DNA of 64,000 nt from Bacteroides sp. 519 (GTDB lineage: Bacteria; Bacteroidota; Bacteroidia; Bacteroidales; Bacteroidaceae), in assembly GCF_010500955.1 (NCBI RefSeq), contig NZ_QVMJ01000006.1, forward strand, positions 62,001-126,000, given 5' to 3'. This document shows positions 1-8,136 of the stretch, piece by piece. The notes beneath the pieces are model-generated. The model was not told where the DNA came from. It was given only the letters and a program-made list of their open reading frames with translations, and made no database searches. Made by a program: the position numbers and the translations under genes. Numbering within the stretch: position 1 is the stretch's first letter; each line of letters opens with the position of its first letter.

Positions 1-56
1 GTACACCAAAGGACTAGACAAAATCTAATTTTTCACAACTTAATTCATCCTACTAT

Positions 57-986
57 ATGGGGAATCAGAAGGTTTTAATCACAGGTGCATCGGGTTTTTT
101 AGGTTCTCACATTGTTGAAGCATTAAATGAGACCGACTATCAGTTGTTATTAACAAAAAGAAATCAATCCAACCTGAGTTCATGTACATCTTTCATTGAT
201 AAAGTGAAGTGGACCAATACCGACTCCAGTAACTTTGAAAAGGAAATAATTGATTTCTCGCCCGATATAATCATTCACGCTGCCTGGAATGGGGTTGCTG
301 CAAAAAACAGAGATGAGTGGTCTACCCAAGTCGACAATCTTCAATACTTGCAACGCTTACTTAATATTGCTGCCAAATCCGGGGTGAAAAAATTTATAGG
401 TGTTGGATCTCAGGCTGAGTATGGTCATTTCGATGGCTATGTTGATGAATCTTTTCCTACCAATCCTACTTCCGCCTATGGTGCATATAAAGTAGCCGCC
501 CAGGTTATTATTAAAACTTTCTGCGAAGAGAAAAACATGCAGTGGTATTGGTTTCGTCTTTTTTCCTGCTTTGGTGAACGAGAAAGCGAGAACTGGCTCA
601 TTCCATCTGTTATAAAAAACATGATAGAAACAGATAAAATGGATCTCACAGGCGGAGAACAACAATACGCTTATTCTTATATAAAGGATGTGGCGAGAAT
701 ATTTCTATCTGCAATCGAAAGCAATGCAGAAAGCGGAATCTACAATATCGCTGCTGATGAGTTACACTCTATCAAAGAGATACTATTGACAATCAGGGAA
801 TATCTGAATCCTCAATTTAAACTCAATTTCGGAGCATTGCCCTATCGTAGAAAGCAATCCATGATTAATGGTTCAAAGAATACAAAAACAAATACAGCTT
901 TTGGACAAGTAAGCATATCCGATTTTAAAGAAAAGTTAATTCAAACTATAGAATTCTACAAAGCCCTCTATAATAATGATAAATGA
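57..986 (+). CDS. NAD(P)-dependent sugar nucleotide epimerase/dehydratase (extended SDR)
   Basis: This 309-residue protein has an N-terminal Rossmann nucleotide-binding motif (ITGASGFLGSH, residues about 8-18) and a YGAYK motif near residue 140, which supplies the Tyr-Lys pair of short-chain dehydrogenases. The length fits enzymes that epimerise, reduce or dehydrate nucleotide-activated sugars in the cytoplasm. It overlaps the next gene by 11 bp, so it is probably translationally coupled to the split transketolase. CDP-glucose genes rfbF and rfbG lie about 3 kb away on the other strand, so a CDP-4-keto-6-deoxyhexose derivative is a reasonable but inferred substrate. No strong ribosome-binding site precedes the ATG and only 56 bases lie upstream, so a more distal start cannot be excluded. 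Confidence 0.8.
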   Translation: MGNQKVLITGASGFLGSHIVEALNETDYQLLLTKRNQSNLSSCTSFIDKVKWTNTDSSNFEKEIIDFSPDIIIHAAWNGVAAKNRDEWSTQVDNLQYLQRLLNIAAKSGVKKFIGVGSQAEYGHFDGYVDESFPTNPTSAYGAYKVAAQVIIKTFCEEKNMQWYWFRLFSCFGERESENWLIPSVIKNMIETDKMDLTGGEQQYAYSYIKDVARIFLSAIESNAESGIYNIAADELHSIKEILLTIREYLNPQFKLNFGALPYRRKQSMINGSKNTKTNTAFGQVSISDFKEKLIQTIEFYKALYNNDK

Positions 987-1782
987 TAGCATATTATTAG
1001 CTAAGGAGATACGGAAGAGATCGCTTCAAATGGTGCATCAGGCAAACGCATCTCATATTGGCGGAGCATTTTCCATGGCCGATATTCTTGCAGTATTATA
1101 TACTTCGGTACTAAAAAATGATGCAAGTAACCCTGACTGGGAAGATCGCGACCGGTTTATTCTCTCGAAAGGACATGCCTGTGTGGCACTATATTCTGTT
1201 CTATGTTTACGCGGATACTTTCCGGTAGATCTATTAGATGAATATGGTAAAGACGGAAGCAAATTATTATCACATACAACACATTATGTACCGGGAGTTG
1301 AAATCTCTGCAGGAAGTTTAGGTCATGGATTACCTATTGGCTGTGGAATTGCTTTGGCTGCAAAGTATAAAAAGAAAAGTTACCGAACATATGTACTTGT
1401 GGGCGATGGAGAAATGGACGAAGGATCCAATTGGGAGGCGTTGTTGCTGGCTGCTCACCAAAAGTTGGATAACCTTTGTTTAATTGTTGATTACAATAAA
1501 ATACAAAGCCTGGGAAACACAAATGAAGTTTTGAACTTAGAACCTCTGAAATCAAAGTTCGAGGCATTCAACTGGAATGTTATCCAGATAAATGGGCACA
1601 ATCATTGTGATATCCTAAAAGCATTTACTGAGGCTGAAAAAATTAAAGGAAAGCCCACCGTGATTATTGCCGATACAATTAAAGGGAAGGGAGTTTCCTA
1701 CATGGAAAATGAGTTATTATGGCATTACAGAGCTCCAAATAAGGAACAATTAGAAATTGCATCCAAAGAAATTGACCAATGA
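976..1782 (+). CDS. Transketolase, N-terminal (TPP-binding) subunit
   Basis: The 268 residues cover only the first domain of transketolase. Visible motifs are ASHIGGAFS near residue 24, SKGHA near residue 73 and the thiamine-diphosphate signature GDGEMDEGSNWEA starting at residue 143. The pyrimidine-binding domain is on the next gene, whose start overlaps this stop by 4 bp. Together they would make a heteromeric enzyme that transfers two-carbon ketol units. Split transketolases can serve the pentose phosphate pathway, but placement inside a sugar nucleotide cluster suggests a dedicated role in making an unusual or branched sugar (inference). It is coupled to the upstream SDR gene by an 11-bp overlap. 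Confidence 0.88.
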   Translation: MINDSILLAKEIRKRSLQMVHQANASHIGGAFSMADILAVLYTSVLKNDASNPDWEDRDRFILSKGHACVALYSVLCLRGYFPVDLLDEYGKDGSKLLSHTTHYVPGVEISAGSLGHGLPIGCGIALAAKYKKKSYRTYVLVGDGEMDEGSNWEALLLAAHQKLDNLCLIVDYNKIQSLGNTNEVLNLEPLKSKFEAFNWNVIQINGHNHCDILKAFTEAEKIKGKPTVIIADTIKGKGVSYMENELLWHYRAPNKEQLEIASKEIDQ

Positions 1783-2693
1783 GAACAGCGTTTATAAAAC
1801 AACTAACAGAAGAAGCTAAAACCAACAATAAAATATTCCTTGTTGTTGCTGATTTAGGTTTCAGCGTTATTGAAGAGTTTGCCGAATTATTTCCTAATCA
1901 ATTCTTAAATGTGGGCATTGCCGAACAGAACATGATAGGTGTTGCTGCCGGATTGGCCAAAGAGGGCTTTAATGTGTATGTATATTCTATTGGGAATTTT
2001 CCCACACTTCGGTGCATGGAACAAATCCGATATGATGTAGCATACCATAACCTGAGTGTAAAGGTTGTTTCGGTAGGGGCAGGCTATTCTTATGGCTCAT
2101 TAGGGGCTTCACATCATGCTACCGAAGATGTAGGAATGTTAAGAACCATACCTAATATGATGGTTTGCTCTCCTGCCGATCCGGTTGAGGTAAAAGCACT
2201 TACTTCACACTCTGCCACATTCAATGGCCCTATGTATATCCGATTGGGGAAAGCAGGCGAAGCCATTGTGCACCCAAAAGACGTATCACTTAAAGTAGGC
2301 GAATTTGTTCCGGTTTCAACTCATAGTAATTCAAGCAAAGCGCTGTTGGTGAGTGGTTCTATTTTAAGCTATGCTATGCAATTCATAACCAACAATCATA
2401 TCCAAACAAACGTTTTCAGTGTTCCTTTTGTCAAACCGCTGAGTAAAAACTACATCAAGAACTTTCTATCCGGATATTCGGATATAGTAGTACTTGAAGA
2501 ACACCAAAAAAGCGGCGGAGTAGGCTCTGCCTTCATCGAGGTAGTTAATGACTTATATGCCAACAATGAGATTTCCGTATACCCCAGAATAAGAAGAATT
2601 GCTATTGACGATAAATTCTATTCAGTATCCGGTTCTCAGGCCTATATACGATCACAAGCAGGCTTAGTATTAAGCCCGGACTTATTTGATTAA
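1779..2693 (+). CDS. Transketolase, C-terminal (pyrimidine-binding) subunit
   Basis: The 304 residues match the second half of transketolase. The motif NVGIAEQNMIGVAAGLA contains the TPP-activating glutamate (Glu49). A C-terminal region from about residue 180 resembles the transketolase C domain. The start ATG overlaps the stop of the N-terminal subunit in an ATGA arrangement, a hallmark of translational coupling for subunits made in equal amounts. Gene order SDR, transketolase N, transketolase C forms one plus-strand unit that converges on the minus-strand glycosyltransferase; only 10 bases separate the two stop codons and no hairpin is obvious there. Confidence 0.88.
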   Translation: MRTAFIKQLTEEAKTNNKIFLVVADLGFSVIEEFAELFPNQFLNVGIAEQNMIGVAAGLAKEGFNVYVYSIGNFPTLRCMEQIRYDVAYHNLSVKVVSVGAGYSYGSLGASHHATEDVGMLRTIPNMMVCSPADPVEVKALTSHSATFNGPMYIRLGKAGEAIVHPKDVSLKVGEFVPVSTHSNSSKALLVSGSILSYAMQFITNNHIQTNVFSVPFVKPLSKNYIKNFLSGYSDIVVLEEHQKSGGVGSAFIEVVNDLYANNEISVYPRIRRIAIDDKFYSVSGSQAYIRSQAGLVLSPDLFD

Positions 2694-2703
2694 GCAATGT
2701 TTG

Positions 2704-3696
2704 TTATTTTTTAAACAGGCCAACCAAAGCCTTAAATGGCCAATAGATTATTTTAAGGATTAATGCAAGAATGAAAACCAACATTATCAAGTAAAACAAA
2801 GGAAATCTTTTATAGTAATGCCAGATTACCAATAAAGATTTATCCATCTCAAAATAGTTGCCTTTCTTAGGAAATAAGAGATACCGAATAAAACGCTCTC
2901 TATACATATACAATGTATAGCGTCTATCTTTATTGAAGATTGGTTTAGATACAAGTTGTGCATCCATACAATCTTCCATTATCTCATAATATTTGCCTAC
3001 ATGTACGCCAAAATAATTATATCCGCCCCGAGGGCCTAATGGAAGTTTTGTTGTTTCAAAAATATTGTGATGAATAATTATAGCACAATTCTTGCTGCTA
3101 ACAATCCGGTAAATCCAATCTACTTGTTGCAACGACGTATAAAAATAGCGATCTTTCTCTGTCAAAGCCTCAAAATCTTCGTGCCAACATCCAAAGCTGC
3201 TTAGCCATGTTGAATAGTAAGATACCGTATATATATATTCATCAAGCGAATTACATACTATTTCACTTTGTTTTGCTAACTCTTTCCGAACCTTTCGGAT
3301 AAAGAAAAGGGGTTGGCGGGTTGATTGGTACTTACGGATACATTCTTTCATAAAGGCCAGCTGACCTTCCGGGAAGTAGATATAATCATTCTGAAGTTTC
3401 AGATAATCTCCGTGGGCGTAGCTCAAAACTACCTGAAAATTACGGTCGCGCACGTTTTCCTCATTACGGTAATAACGTACATTTGAATATTTATCTGTAA
3501 ACTCGCGTACCACGTCGCCAGTATCATCCGTAGAATTATTGTCTGAGATAATAAGCTCCACTTCTTCATCGAATGCCGGATCAGAGGTAATCCGTTGCAT
3601 TGTGTCTTTCAATATAGCACTACGATTATAAGTAGGGATGCAAATAGACACTAATATTTGTCGTTGCACATTCTCATTGCTACAGGTTATTTCCAT
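2704..3696 (-). CDS. Family 2 glycosyltransferase with C-terminal membrane segment
   Basis: The 330-residue protein starts with a GT-A fold signature (LVSICIPTYNRS, residues about 15-26) followed by ELIISDNNSTDDT, typical of GT2 inverting transferases that use nucleotide-sugar donors. A hydrophobic stretch at about residues 297-320 would anchor the C terminus in the inner membrane. Its first 17 bases overlap the end of rfbG, so it is the last gene of a minus-strand operon running from glf through rfbG. It probably adds one sugar to the lipid-linked O-antigen or capsule repeat. The sugar and linkage cannot be read from the sequence. Confidence 0.8.
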   Translation of the reverse strand: MEITCSNENVQRQILVSICIPTYNRSAILKDTMQRITSDPAFDEEVELIISDNNSTDDTGDVVREFTDKYSNVRYYRNEENVRDRNFQVVLSYAHGDYLKLQNDYIYFPEGQLAFMKECIRKYQSTRQPLFFIRKVRKELAKQSEIVCNSLDEYIYTVSYYSTWLSSFGCWHEDFEALTEKDRYFYTSLQQVDWIYRIVSSKNCAIIIHHNIFETTKLPLGPRGGYNYFGVHVGKYYEIMEDCMDAQLVSKPIFNKDRRYTLYMYRERFIRYLLFPKKGNYFEMDKSLLVIWHYYKRFPLFYLIMLVFILALILKIIYWPFKALVGLFKK

Positions 3697-4774
3697 TATT
3701 AAAAATCAAATTAGAATAATATTGTATTTGTTCAACACATAGCTCATAAACATTTGTGTGCTGATATTTTTTATACCAATTGGCAGTAAGTTCTACCATC
3801 TGGTCCAGATCCATTTGTGCTTTCCAATTCAGCCTGAACCTTGATTTAGAAACATCCAGCATCAAGATATTGGATTCATGTGGAGCATTATCTTCTGATA
3901 AATCTTGCAATTGCCCTTTCCCATAATAATGAATCATTTTAGAAGCAATATCCCCAACTGTAGTAATTGAGTCAAATGATGGTCCAAAATTCCATCCTTC
4001 GCAGTATTCGGTAGGAGATTCCCACATTTTCATGGCAAGAAGCATATATCCGCTCAATGGTTCCAGAACGTGTTGCCAGGGACGGATTGCATACGGATTA
4101 CGAATGCCTATTGGTTTATTATCTTCCAGCGACCGAACACAATCGGGTATAATACGATCTTTTGCCCAATCGCCACCACCAATAACATTGCCGGCACGGG
4201 CACTCGCTATTGACTTACCATGATCTTTATATTGTTCCGGATTAAAAAATGAACGCCGCCATGACGAAATAGCGATTTCAGCAGCTCCCTTACTGCTTGA
4301 ATAGGGGTCATACCCGCCCATCGGTTCATCTTCACGATATCCCCAGACCTGCTCCTTATTTTCATAGCACTTATCAGTTGTAATCATAACTCCAACCTTA
4401 ACACTATCAGTTACCCTTATGGCTTCCATTACATGAATAGTGCCCATTACATTGGTTTCATAAGTTTCTACAGGAATCTGGTAACTCTGTCTTACAAGGG
4501 GTTGTGCAGCTAAATGAAAAACGATATCAGGTTGATAACGCTTAAAAACATCTTTCAGATATTGCCCGTTACGCACATCACCTCTTAAGTCAATAATCTT
4601 ATTGCCGATTTTTGAAAGAACAAAATTATCTTTTGCAGTAACAGGATCTAAGGATATACCTATAACCTCTGCTCCTAGTTCATGAAGCCAGATTGAAAGC
4701 CAAGAACCTTTAAAACCGGTATGTCCTGTAATAAGGACACGTTTCCCCTTAAAAAAATTCACCATACTTTCCAT
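3680..4774 (-). CDS. rfbG: CDP-glucose 4,6-dehydratase
   Basis: This extended SDR has the NAD-binding motif VLITGHTGFKGSW and the catalytic YSSSK, and the overall pattern of CDP-glucose 4,6-dehydratases, which make CDP-4-keto-6-deoxyglucose. A longer frame begins at a GTG at 4795, but the ATG at 4774 is preferred because an AAAGGAG-like ribosome-binding site sits about 7 bases upstream; this gives 364 residues. An ATG at 4765 also precedes the conserved domain. The gene overlaps rfbF by about 16 bp and the next glycosyltransferase by 17 bp, so the three are translated from one message. No downstream 3-dehydrase (rfbH-type) gene is present in the window. Confidence 0.93.
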   Translation of the reverse strand: MESMVNFFKGKRVLITGHTGFKGSWLSIWLHELGAEVIGISLDPVTAKDNFVLSKIGNKIIDLRGDVRNGQYLKDVFKRYQPDIVFHLAAQPLVRQSYQIPVETYETNVMGTIHVMEAIRVTDSVKVGVMITTDKCYENKEQVWGYREDEPMGGYDPYSSSKGAAEIAISSWRRSFFNPEQYKDHGKSIASARAGNVIGGGDWAKDRIIPDCVRSLEDNKPIGIRNPYAIRPWQHVLEPLSGYMLLAMKMWESPTEYCEGWNFGPSFDSITTVGDIASKMIHYYGKGQLQDLSEDNAPHESNILMLDVSKSRFRLNWKAQMDLDQMVELTANWYKKYQHTNVYELCVEQIQYYSNLIFNNGNNL

Positions 4775-5535
4775 TGGGCTTCTCCTTTCTCCCACATTTC
4801 ATTTAACTCCCTATTATCCCTCAAGGTATCCATTGGCTTCCAAAATCCTCTATGTTTATACGCATTTAATTTCCCGTTTCGCGCAACCTCCTCCAAGGGT
4901 TTACGCTCAAATTCAATGGAATCGCCATCGGGTATATAATCAAAGATTTCGGGTTCGCATACAAAGTAACCTGCATTAATCCAGCTATGTTCAGCATTGG
5001 GCTTTTCCTGAAAAGATAAAACTTTATTAGATTCGTCATCTATTTCAAGCATCCCAAACTTACCTGTGGGTTTATAGGCTGTTACAGTGAGAACCGCACC
5101 CGATTTTTCATGAGATTGAATCGATTTATTAAGATCCAGATCTGTTACTCCATCGCCATAGGTCAATAAGAATCTTTCTCCTTTAACGTATTCCTGTATA
5201 CGTTTCACTCTTCCACCAGTCATTGTATTTAAACCAGTATCTACCATAGTAACAGTCCACCCTTCAGAGTGGTTGTTATGTACTTCAATAGTATTATTTG
5301 CCAGATTTACAGTCAGGTCCGAGTTGTGATGGAAATAGTTCACAAAATACTCTTTAATCATATATTGCCTATAGCCACAACAAATAATAAAATCGTTTAT
5401 ACCATAGTGGCTGTATGTTTTCATAATATGCCACAAGATAGGTTTTCCACCTATTTCAAGCATAGGTTTCGGAATCGATATGGTTGCTTCACTAAGTCTG
5501 GTACCAAAACCACCCGCTAAAATAACAGCTTTCAT
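4759..5535 (-). CDS. rfbF: Glucose-1-phosphate cytidylyltransferase
   Basis: The 258-residue protein carries the nucleotidyltransferase signature (MKAVILAGGFGTRLSE) followed by IPKPMLEIGGKPILWHIM, characteristic of RfbF, which condenses CTP and glucose-1-phosphate to CDP-glucose. Length matches the family. It precedes and overlaps rfbG, giving the first two steps of CDP-deoxysugar synthesis. The product would feed 3,6-dideoxyhexoses, 6-deoxyhexoses or branched sugars, depending on later enzymes; the SDR and the split transketolase on the opposite strand are the only candidates in view. Confidence 0.95.
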   Translation of the reverse strand: MKAVILAGGFGTRLSEATISIPKPMLEIGGKPILWHIMKTYSHYGINDFIICCGYRQYMIKEYFVNYFHHNSDLTVNLANNTIEVHNNHSEGWTVTMVDTGLNTMTGGRVKRIQEYVKGERFLLTYGDGVTDLDLNKSIQSHEKSGAVLTVTAYKPTGKFGMLEIDDESNKVLSFQEKPNAEHSWINAGYFVCEPEIFDYIPDGDSIEFERKPLEEVARNGKLNAYKHRGFWKPMDTLRDNRELNEMWEKGEAQWKVW

Positions 5536-5559
5536 CTCTCGTCTATTTTTTATATTACA

Positions 5560-6564
5560 TTAAATTCTGGAAAGCGCCTCCTCATAAGCCCTTTTGAAGT
5601 AGTATCCCTCCGAAAGTCTCTTGCCAATCATCATCGCATTGCGTTTCATCTCTGCATATTCCTCTGGAGTAATTTTCGAGAGTGAATCGTTTAACTGATC
5701 TAGGGAAGAAATACAAATTCCAACTTTGTTTGTGCGAACAAATGCTGCCATGGCTGCTTTTTCCCAGATGATAACAGGCAGGCCGCAACGCATGTATAGA
5801 GAGAATTTATGTGGATTATTGATTTGCATATAGGCCCCGCGAGGACCATCGCATGAGTAAATAGAATTACCATCCCACACCAAACCAAAGTCGCCATCGG
5901 CCGAAGCAACCAATGTATCGGAAGAAACAAAGCCATGGTATGTAAAGAGTTCTTTCTTCTTTATGGCTTCCAAATCGAATCCACCACCATACAAGCTGAA
6001 CCTGTAAGAATGGATATAATCCTCCAGATCATAAAGAAATTTATTTTTTTTAGAACTGAGTGTTCCAGCATAAAGAACTTTATAAGGTTGGCTTGGCAAT
6101 GGTTTTTCAATAGGTTCTTTGTCCGATAGATAATCAAATATGCCCAGCACACCAATAGGTTGCTTGCAGCCGTTATCTTCCAGCCACTTTTTCATTACTT
6201 CATTGTGTGCAATCAGGTAATCAGAATAACTTAAGCGTTTGATCTCTTCTTTGGCTGTTATATGTTTGCGATAAAAACTACTTAGATCGTGAATAAGTGT
6301 AACTACTTTTGCCCCACGCATATGGGCAATTTTGCAAAGGTAAACATAATACTTACGAATATTGTAGGGTAGTAGCAGCACATCGCCTTTTTGAATGGGA
6401 AAAAGGGCTTTAACTGCACTGGCAAACGTGATGAAAAAATCTATAACTTTATTTTTGCTTGAAGGACGTGGAAAGGCAATATTCTTAAAACCCATACCTT
6501 GAATAATTTGGTCAACATCCTTTCTTGCTTTACTTGGCGTCTCTTTTAAGAAGTAACAATTCAT
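5560..6564 (-). CDS. Galactofuranosyltransferase-like glycosyltransferase
   Basis: The 334-residue protein resembles bacterial beta-1,6-galactofuranosyltransferases of the WbbI type. It has an N-terminal half with QKGDVLLLPYNIR and a VVTLIHDLSSFYR segment, then a C-terminal donor-binding half with VLYAGTLSSKKNKFLYDL and PHKFSLYMRCGLPVI. No signal peptide or membrane helix is seen, fitting a cytoplasmic peripheral enzyme. It lies 15 bases after glf, whose product supplies UDP-galactofuranose, and this linkage is the strongest support for the substrate. The subfamily call is by pattern recognition; a more general galactose or glucose transferase is possible. Confidence 0.72.
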   Translation of the reverse strand: MNCYFLKETPSKARKDVDQIIQGMGFKNIAFPRPSSKNKVIDFFITFASAVKALFPIQKGDVLLLPYNIRKYYVYLCKIAHMRGAKVVTLIHDLSSFYRKHITAKEEIKRLSYSDYLIAHNEVMKKWLEDNGCKQPIGVLGIFDYLSDKEPIEKPLPSQPYKVLYAGTLSSKKNKFLYDLEDYIHSYRFSLYGGGFDLEAIKKKELFTYHGFVSSDTLVASADGDFGLVWDGNSIYSCDGPRGAYMQINNPHKFSLYMRCGLPVIIWEKAAMAAFVRTNKVGICISSLDQLNDSLSKITPEEYAEMKRNAMMIGKRLSEGYYFKRAYEEALSRI

Positions 6565-6579
6565 TGTGATTACAGTGGT

Positions 6580-7695
6580 TTAATTAGCAATTAGTTCTTT
6601 CTTTACCAAATTCAAGGCCAGTTCTATTGTGTCGTCCATGTCCAAATAAGCATATTGGGCTAATCTACCACCAAACAGTACATTGGGTAATTTTGCTGCC
6701 AGTTCTGTGTATTGTTTATAAAGCTGGGTGTTAAATTGGTCATTTACAGGATAGTATGGCTCTTTGCCTGGCAGATATTCATCGGGATACTCGCGCGTTA
6801 TAACAGTAGATGCTTGTGTGCCAAATTCAAAATGTTTATGCTCAATGATGCGCGTAAAGGGTATTTCTCTTTCGGTATAATTTACGACTGCATTTCCCTG
6901 ATAATTATCTATGTCTAAATGTTCGTGCTCAAAACGAAGACTCCGGTATTCTAACCGCCCCAGACAACAGTCGAAATATTCATCAATGCAACCTGTAAAA
7001 AGGATCTTATCGGCCAGATTATTTAACACTGCTCTATGTTCCAGATAATCTACATTCAAACGAACTTCAACGCCTTGTAACAGAGCATTAATCAATGCAT
7101 TATATCCACCATGAGGAATACCCTGATAAGTATCGTTGAAATAATTATTGTCGTAAATAAAACGAAAGGGAATACGTTTGATTATAAAAGCCGGAAGTTT
7201 AGTTGCCTCTCTCCCCCACTGTTTCTCGGTATAACCTTTTATTAAATAATAGTAAATATCTTTCCCGCATAGTTTCAAGGCTTGTTCTTCAAGGTTTGAA
7301 GGTTCTATATCAGCATAAGCACCTCTTTGCTCATCTAACTTGGCTTTGGCCTGAGCTGGGGTATTTACACCCCAGAGTTGCTTGAAGGTATTCATGTTAA
7401 AAGGAAGATTATACAAATTGTTCTGATAGCAGGCTAAAGGGGAGTTGGTATATCTGTTAAATTCAACAAATGAATTAACATAATCCCATACTTCTTTATT
7501 ACTTGTATGCATAATATGGGCTCCATACTTGTGCACTTGGATATCAGCCATGTTCTCACAGTAAATATTTCCTCCACTATGTGTACGTTTCTCCACTACC
7601 AAACATCGCTTGCCTGCTAAATGCATTTGTTCTGCAAAAACGGCACCAAATAAGCCTGAGCCTACAATCAGGTAGTCATATTCTTTTTTACTCAT
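6580..7695 (-). CDS. glf: UDP-galactopyranose mutase
   Basis: The flavoprotein converts UDP-galactopyranose to UDP-galactofuranose in the cytoplasm. The FAD-binding motif (YLIVGSGLFGAVFAEQ) is at the N terminus. The conserved stretches VVEKRTHSGGNIY, YGAHIMHTSNKEVW, GYTEKQWGR and RIPFRFIYDNNYFNDTYQGIP are all present, and the length (371) is normal. A frame from a GTG at 7698 exists, but the ATG immediately after it at 7695 is the likely start. It is the first gene of the minus-strand O-antigen operon in this window, and a TAnnTTTG box lies about 56 bases upstream. Confidence 0.96.
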   Translation of the reverse strand: MSKKEYDYLIVGSGLFGAVFAEQMHLAGKRCLVVEKRTHSGGNIYCENMADIQVHKYGAHIMHTSNKEVWDYVNSFVEFNRYTNSPLACYQNNLYNLPFNMNTFKQLWGVNTPAQAKAKLDEQRGAYADIEPSNLEEQALKLCGKDIYYYLIKGYTEKQWGREATKLPAFIIKRIPFRFIYDNNYFNDTYQGIPHGGYNALINALLQGVEVRLNVDYLEHRAVLNNLADKILFTGCIDEYFDCCLGRLEYRSLRFEHEHLDIDNYQGNAVVNYTEREIPFTRIIEHKHFEFGTQASTVITREYPDEYLPGKEPYYPVNDQFNTQLYKQYTELAAKLPNVLFGGRLAQYAYLDMDDTIELALNLVKKELIAN

Positions 7696-7750
7696 CACCC
7701 AATAAGCCTAGTTAATACTCTTTTCATAAACATAGTATTGAAATATATTG

Positions 7751-7758
7751 CAAAAGTA
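7751..7758 (-). promoter_or_regulatory. Candidate Bacteroides-type -7 box upstream of glf
   Basis: The minus strand reads TACTTTTG, matching the TAnnTTTG consensus of the Bacteroidota housekeeping promoter, about 56 bases before the glf ATG. No TTTG -33 element lies at the usual 19-21 base spacing, so the call is tentative. Confidence 0.4.
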
Positions 7759-7961
7759 ATTCTTTATTTATACAACAGATATATCTTCAACGAAATCTTT
7801 TAAACTGTTTAGACACATTGAGAACAGGACAAAGCTATTCAATATTTACAAAACAAGCAACTGAACAAGAAAATAATTCAATTTATTTGTTTTCGTCCCA
7901 TTACAACAAACATCTGGCTTTACTATGTTTCATTTCATCTCCTTATAGCATTCACCTTTGC

Positions 7962-8019
7962 ACACCCGGGTCTACAAAACTAAGACACCCGGATGTTAAC
8001 ATATTGTACACCCGGGTGT
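7962..8019. repeat. Three-copy array of 12-bp palindromes with 23-bp period
   Basis: Three copies of ACACCCGGGTGT or one-base variants lie at 7962-7973, 7985-7996 and 8008-8019. Their centres are exactly 23 bp apart, with unrelated 11-bp spacers. The same motif and period recur at 22172-22275. The array sits in the 438-bp gap (7699-8136) between glf and the end of the esterase gene, both on the minus strand. Because each unit is self-complementary, neighbouring copies in RNA could pair as a 12-bp stem around an 11-base loop. A small open frame over this region (7818-8030) looks like a by-product of the repeats. Apart from the array and the glf promoter candidate, no gene was seen in the gap. 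Confidence 0.92.
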
Positions 8020-8136
8020 TAATAGACTAATTCCAGTAACACAAATAACTTACTCAGTTACGCAGAGCTTTTTATTTTGATGCCGCAGGAAAGTAACTTA
8101 GCATTTCAATCACCCTAATATCTGAATTCATCATAT

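Noticed and set aside
7962..8019. CRISPR array
   Set aside because: The repeat unit is only 12 bp and palindromic with 11-bp spacers, far below CRISPR dimensions, and no cas genes are in the window. The same reasoning excludes 22172-22275 and 43641-43745.
7818..8030. Small protein on the plus strand over the first palindrome array
   Set aside because: Its C-terminal half is translated palindrome sequence (CTPGSTKLRHPDV), the 23-bp period is not a multiple of three, and there is no ribosome-binding site. The minus-strand frame at 22016-22279 and the frame at 43620-43841 are rejected for the same reason.
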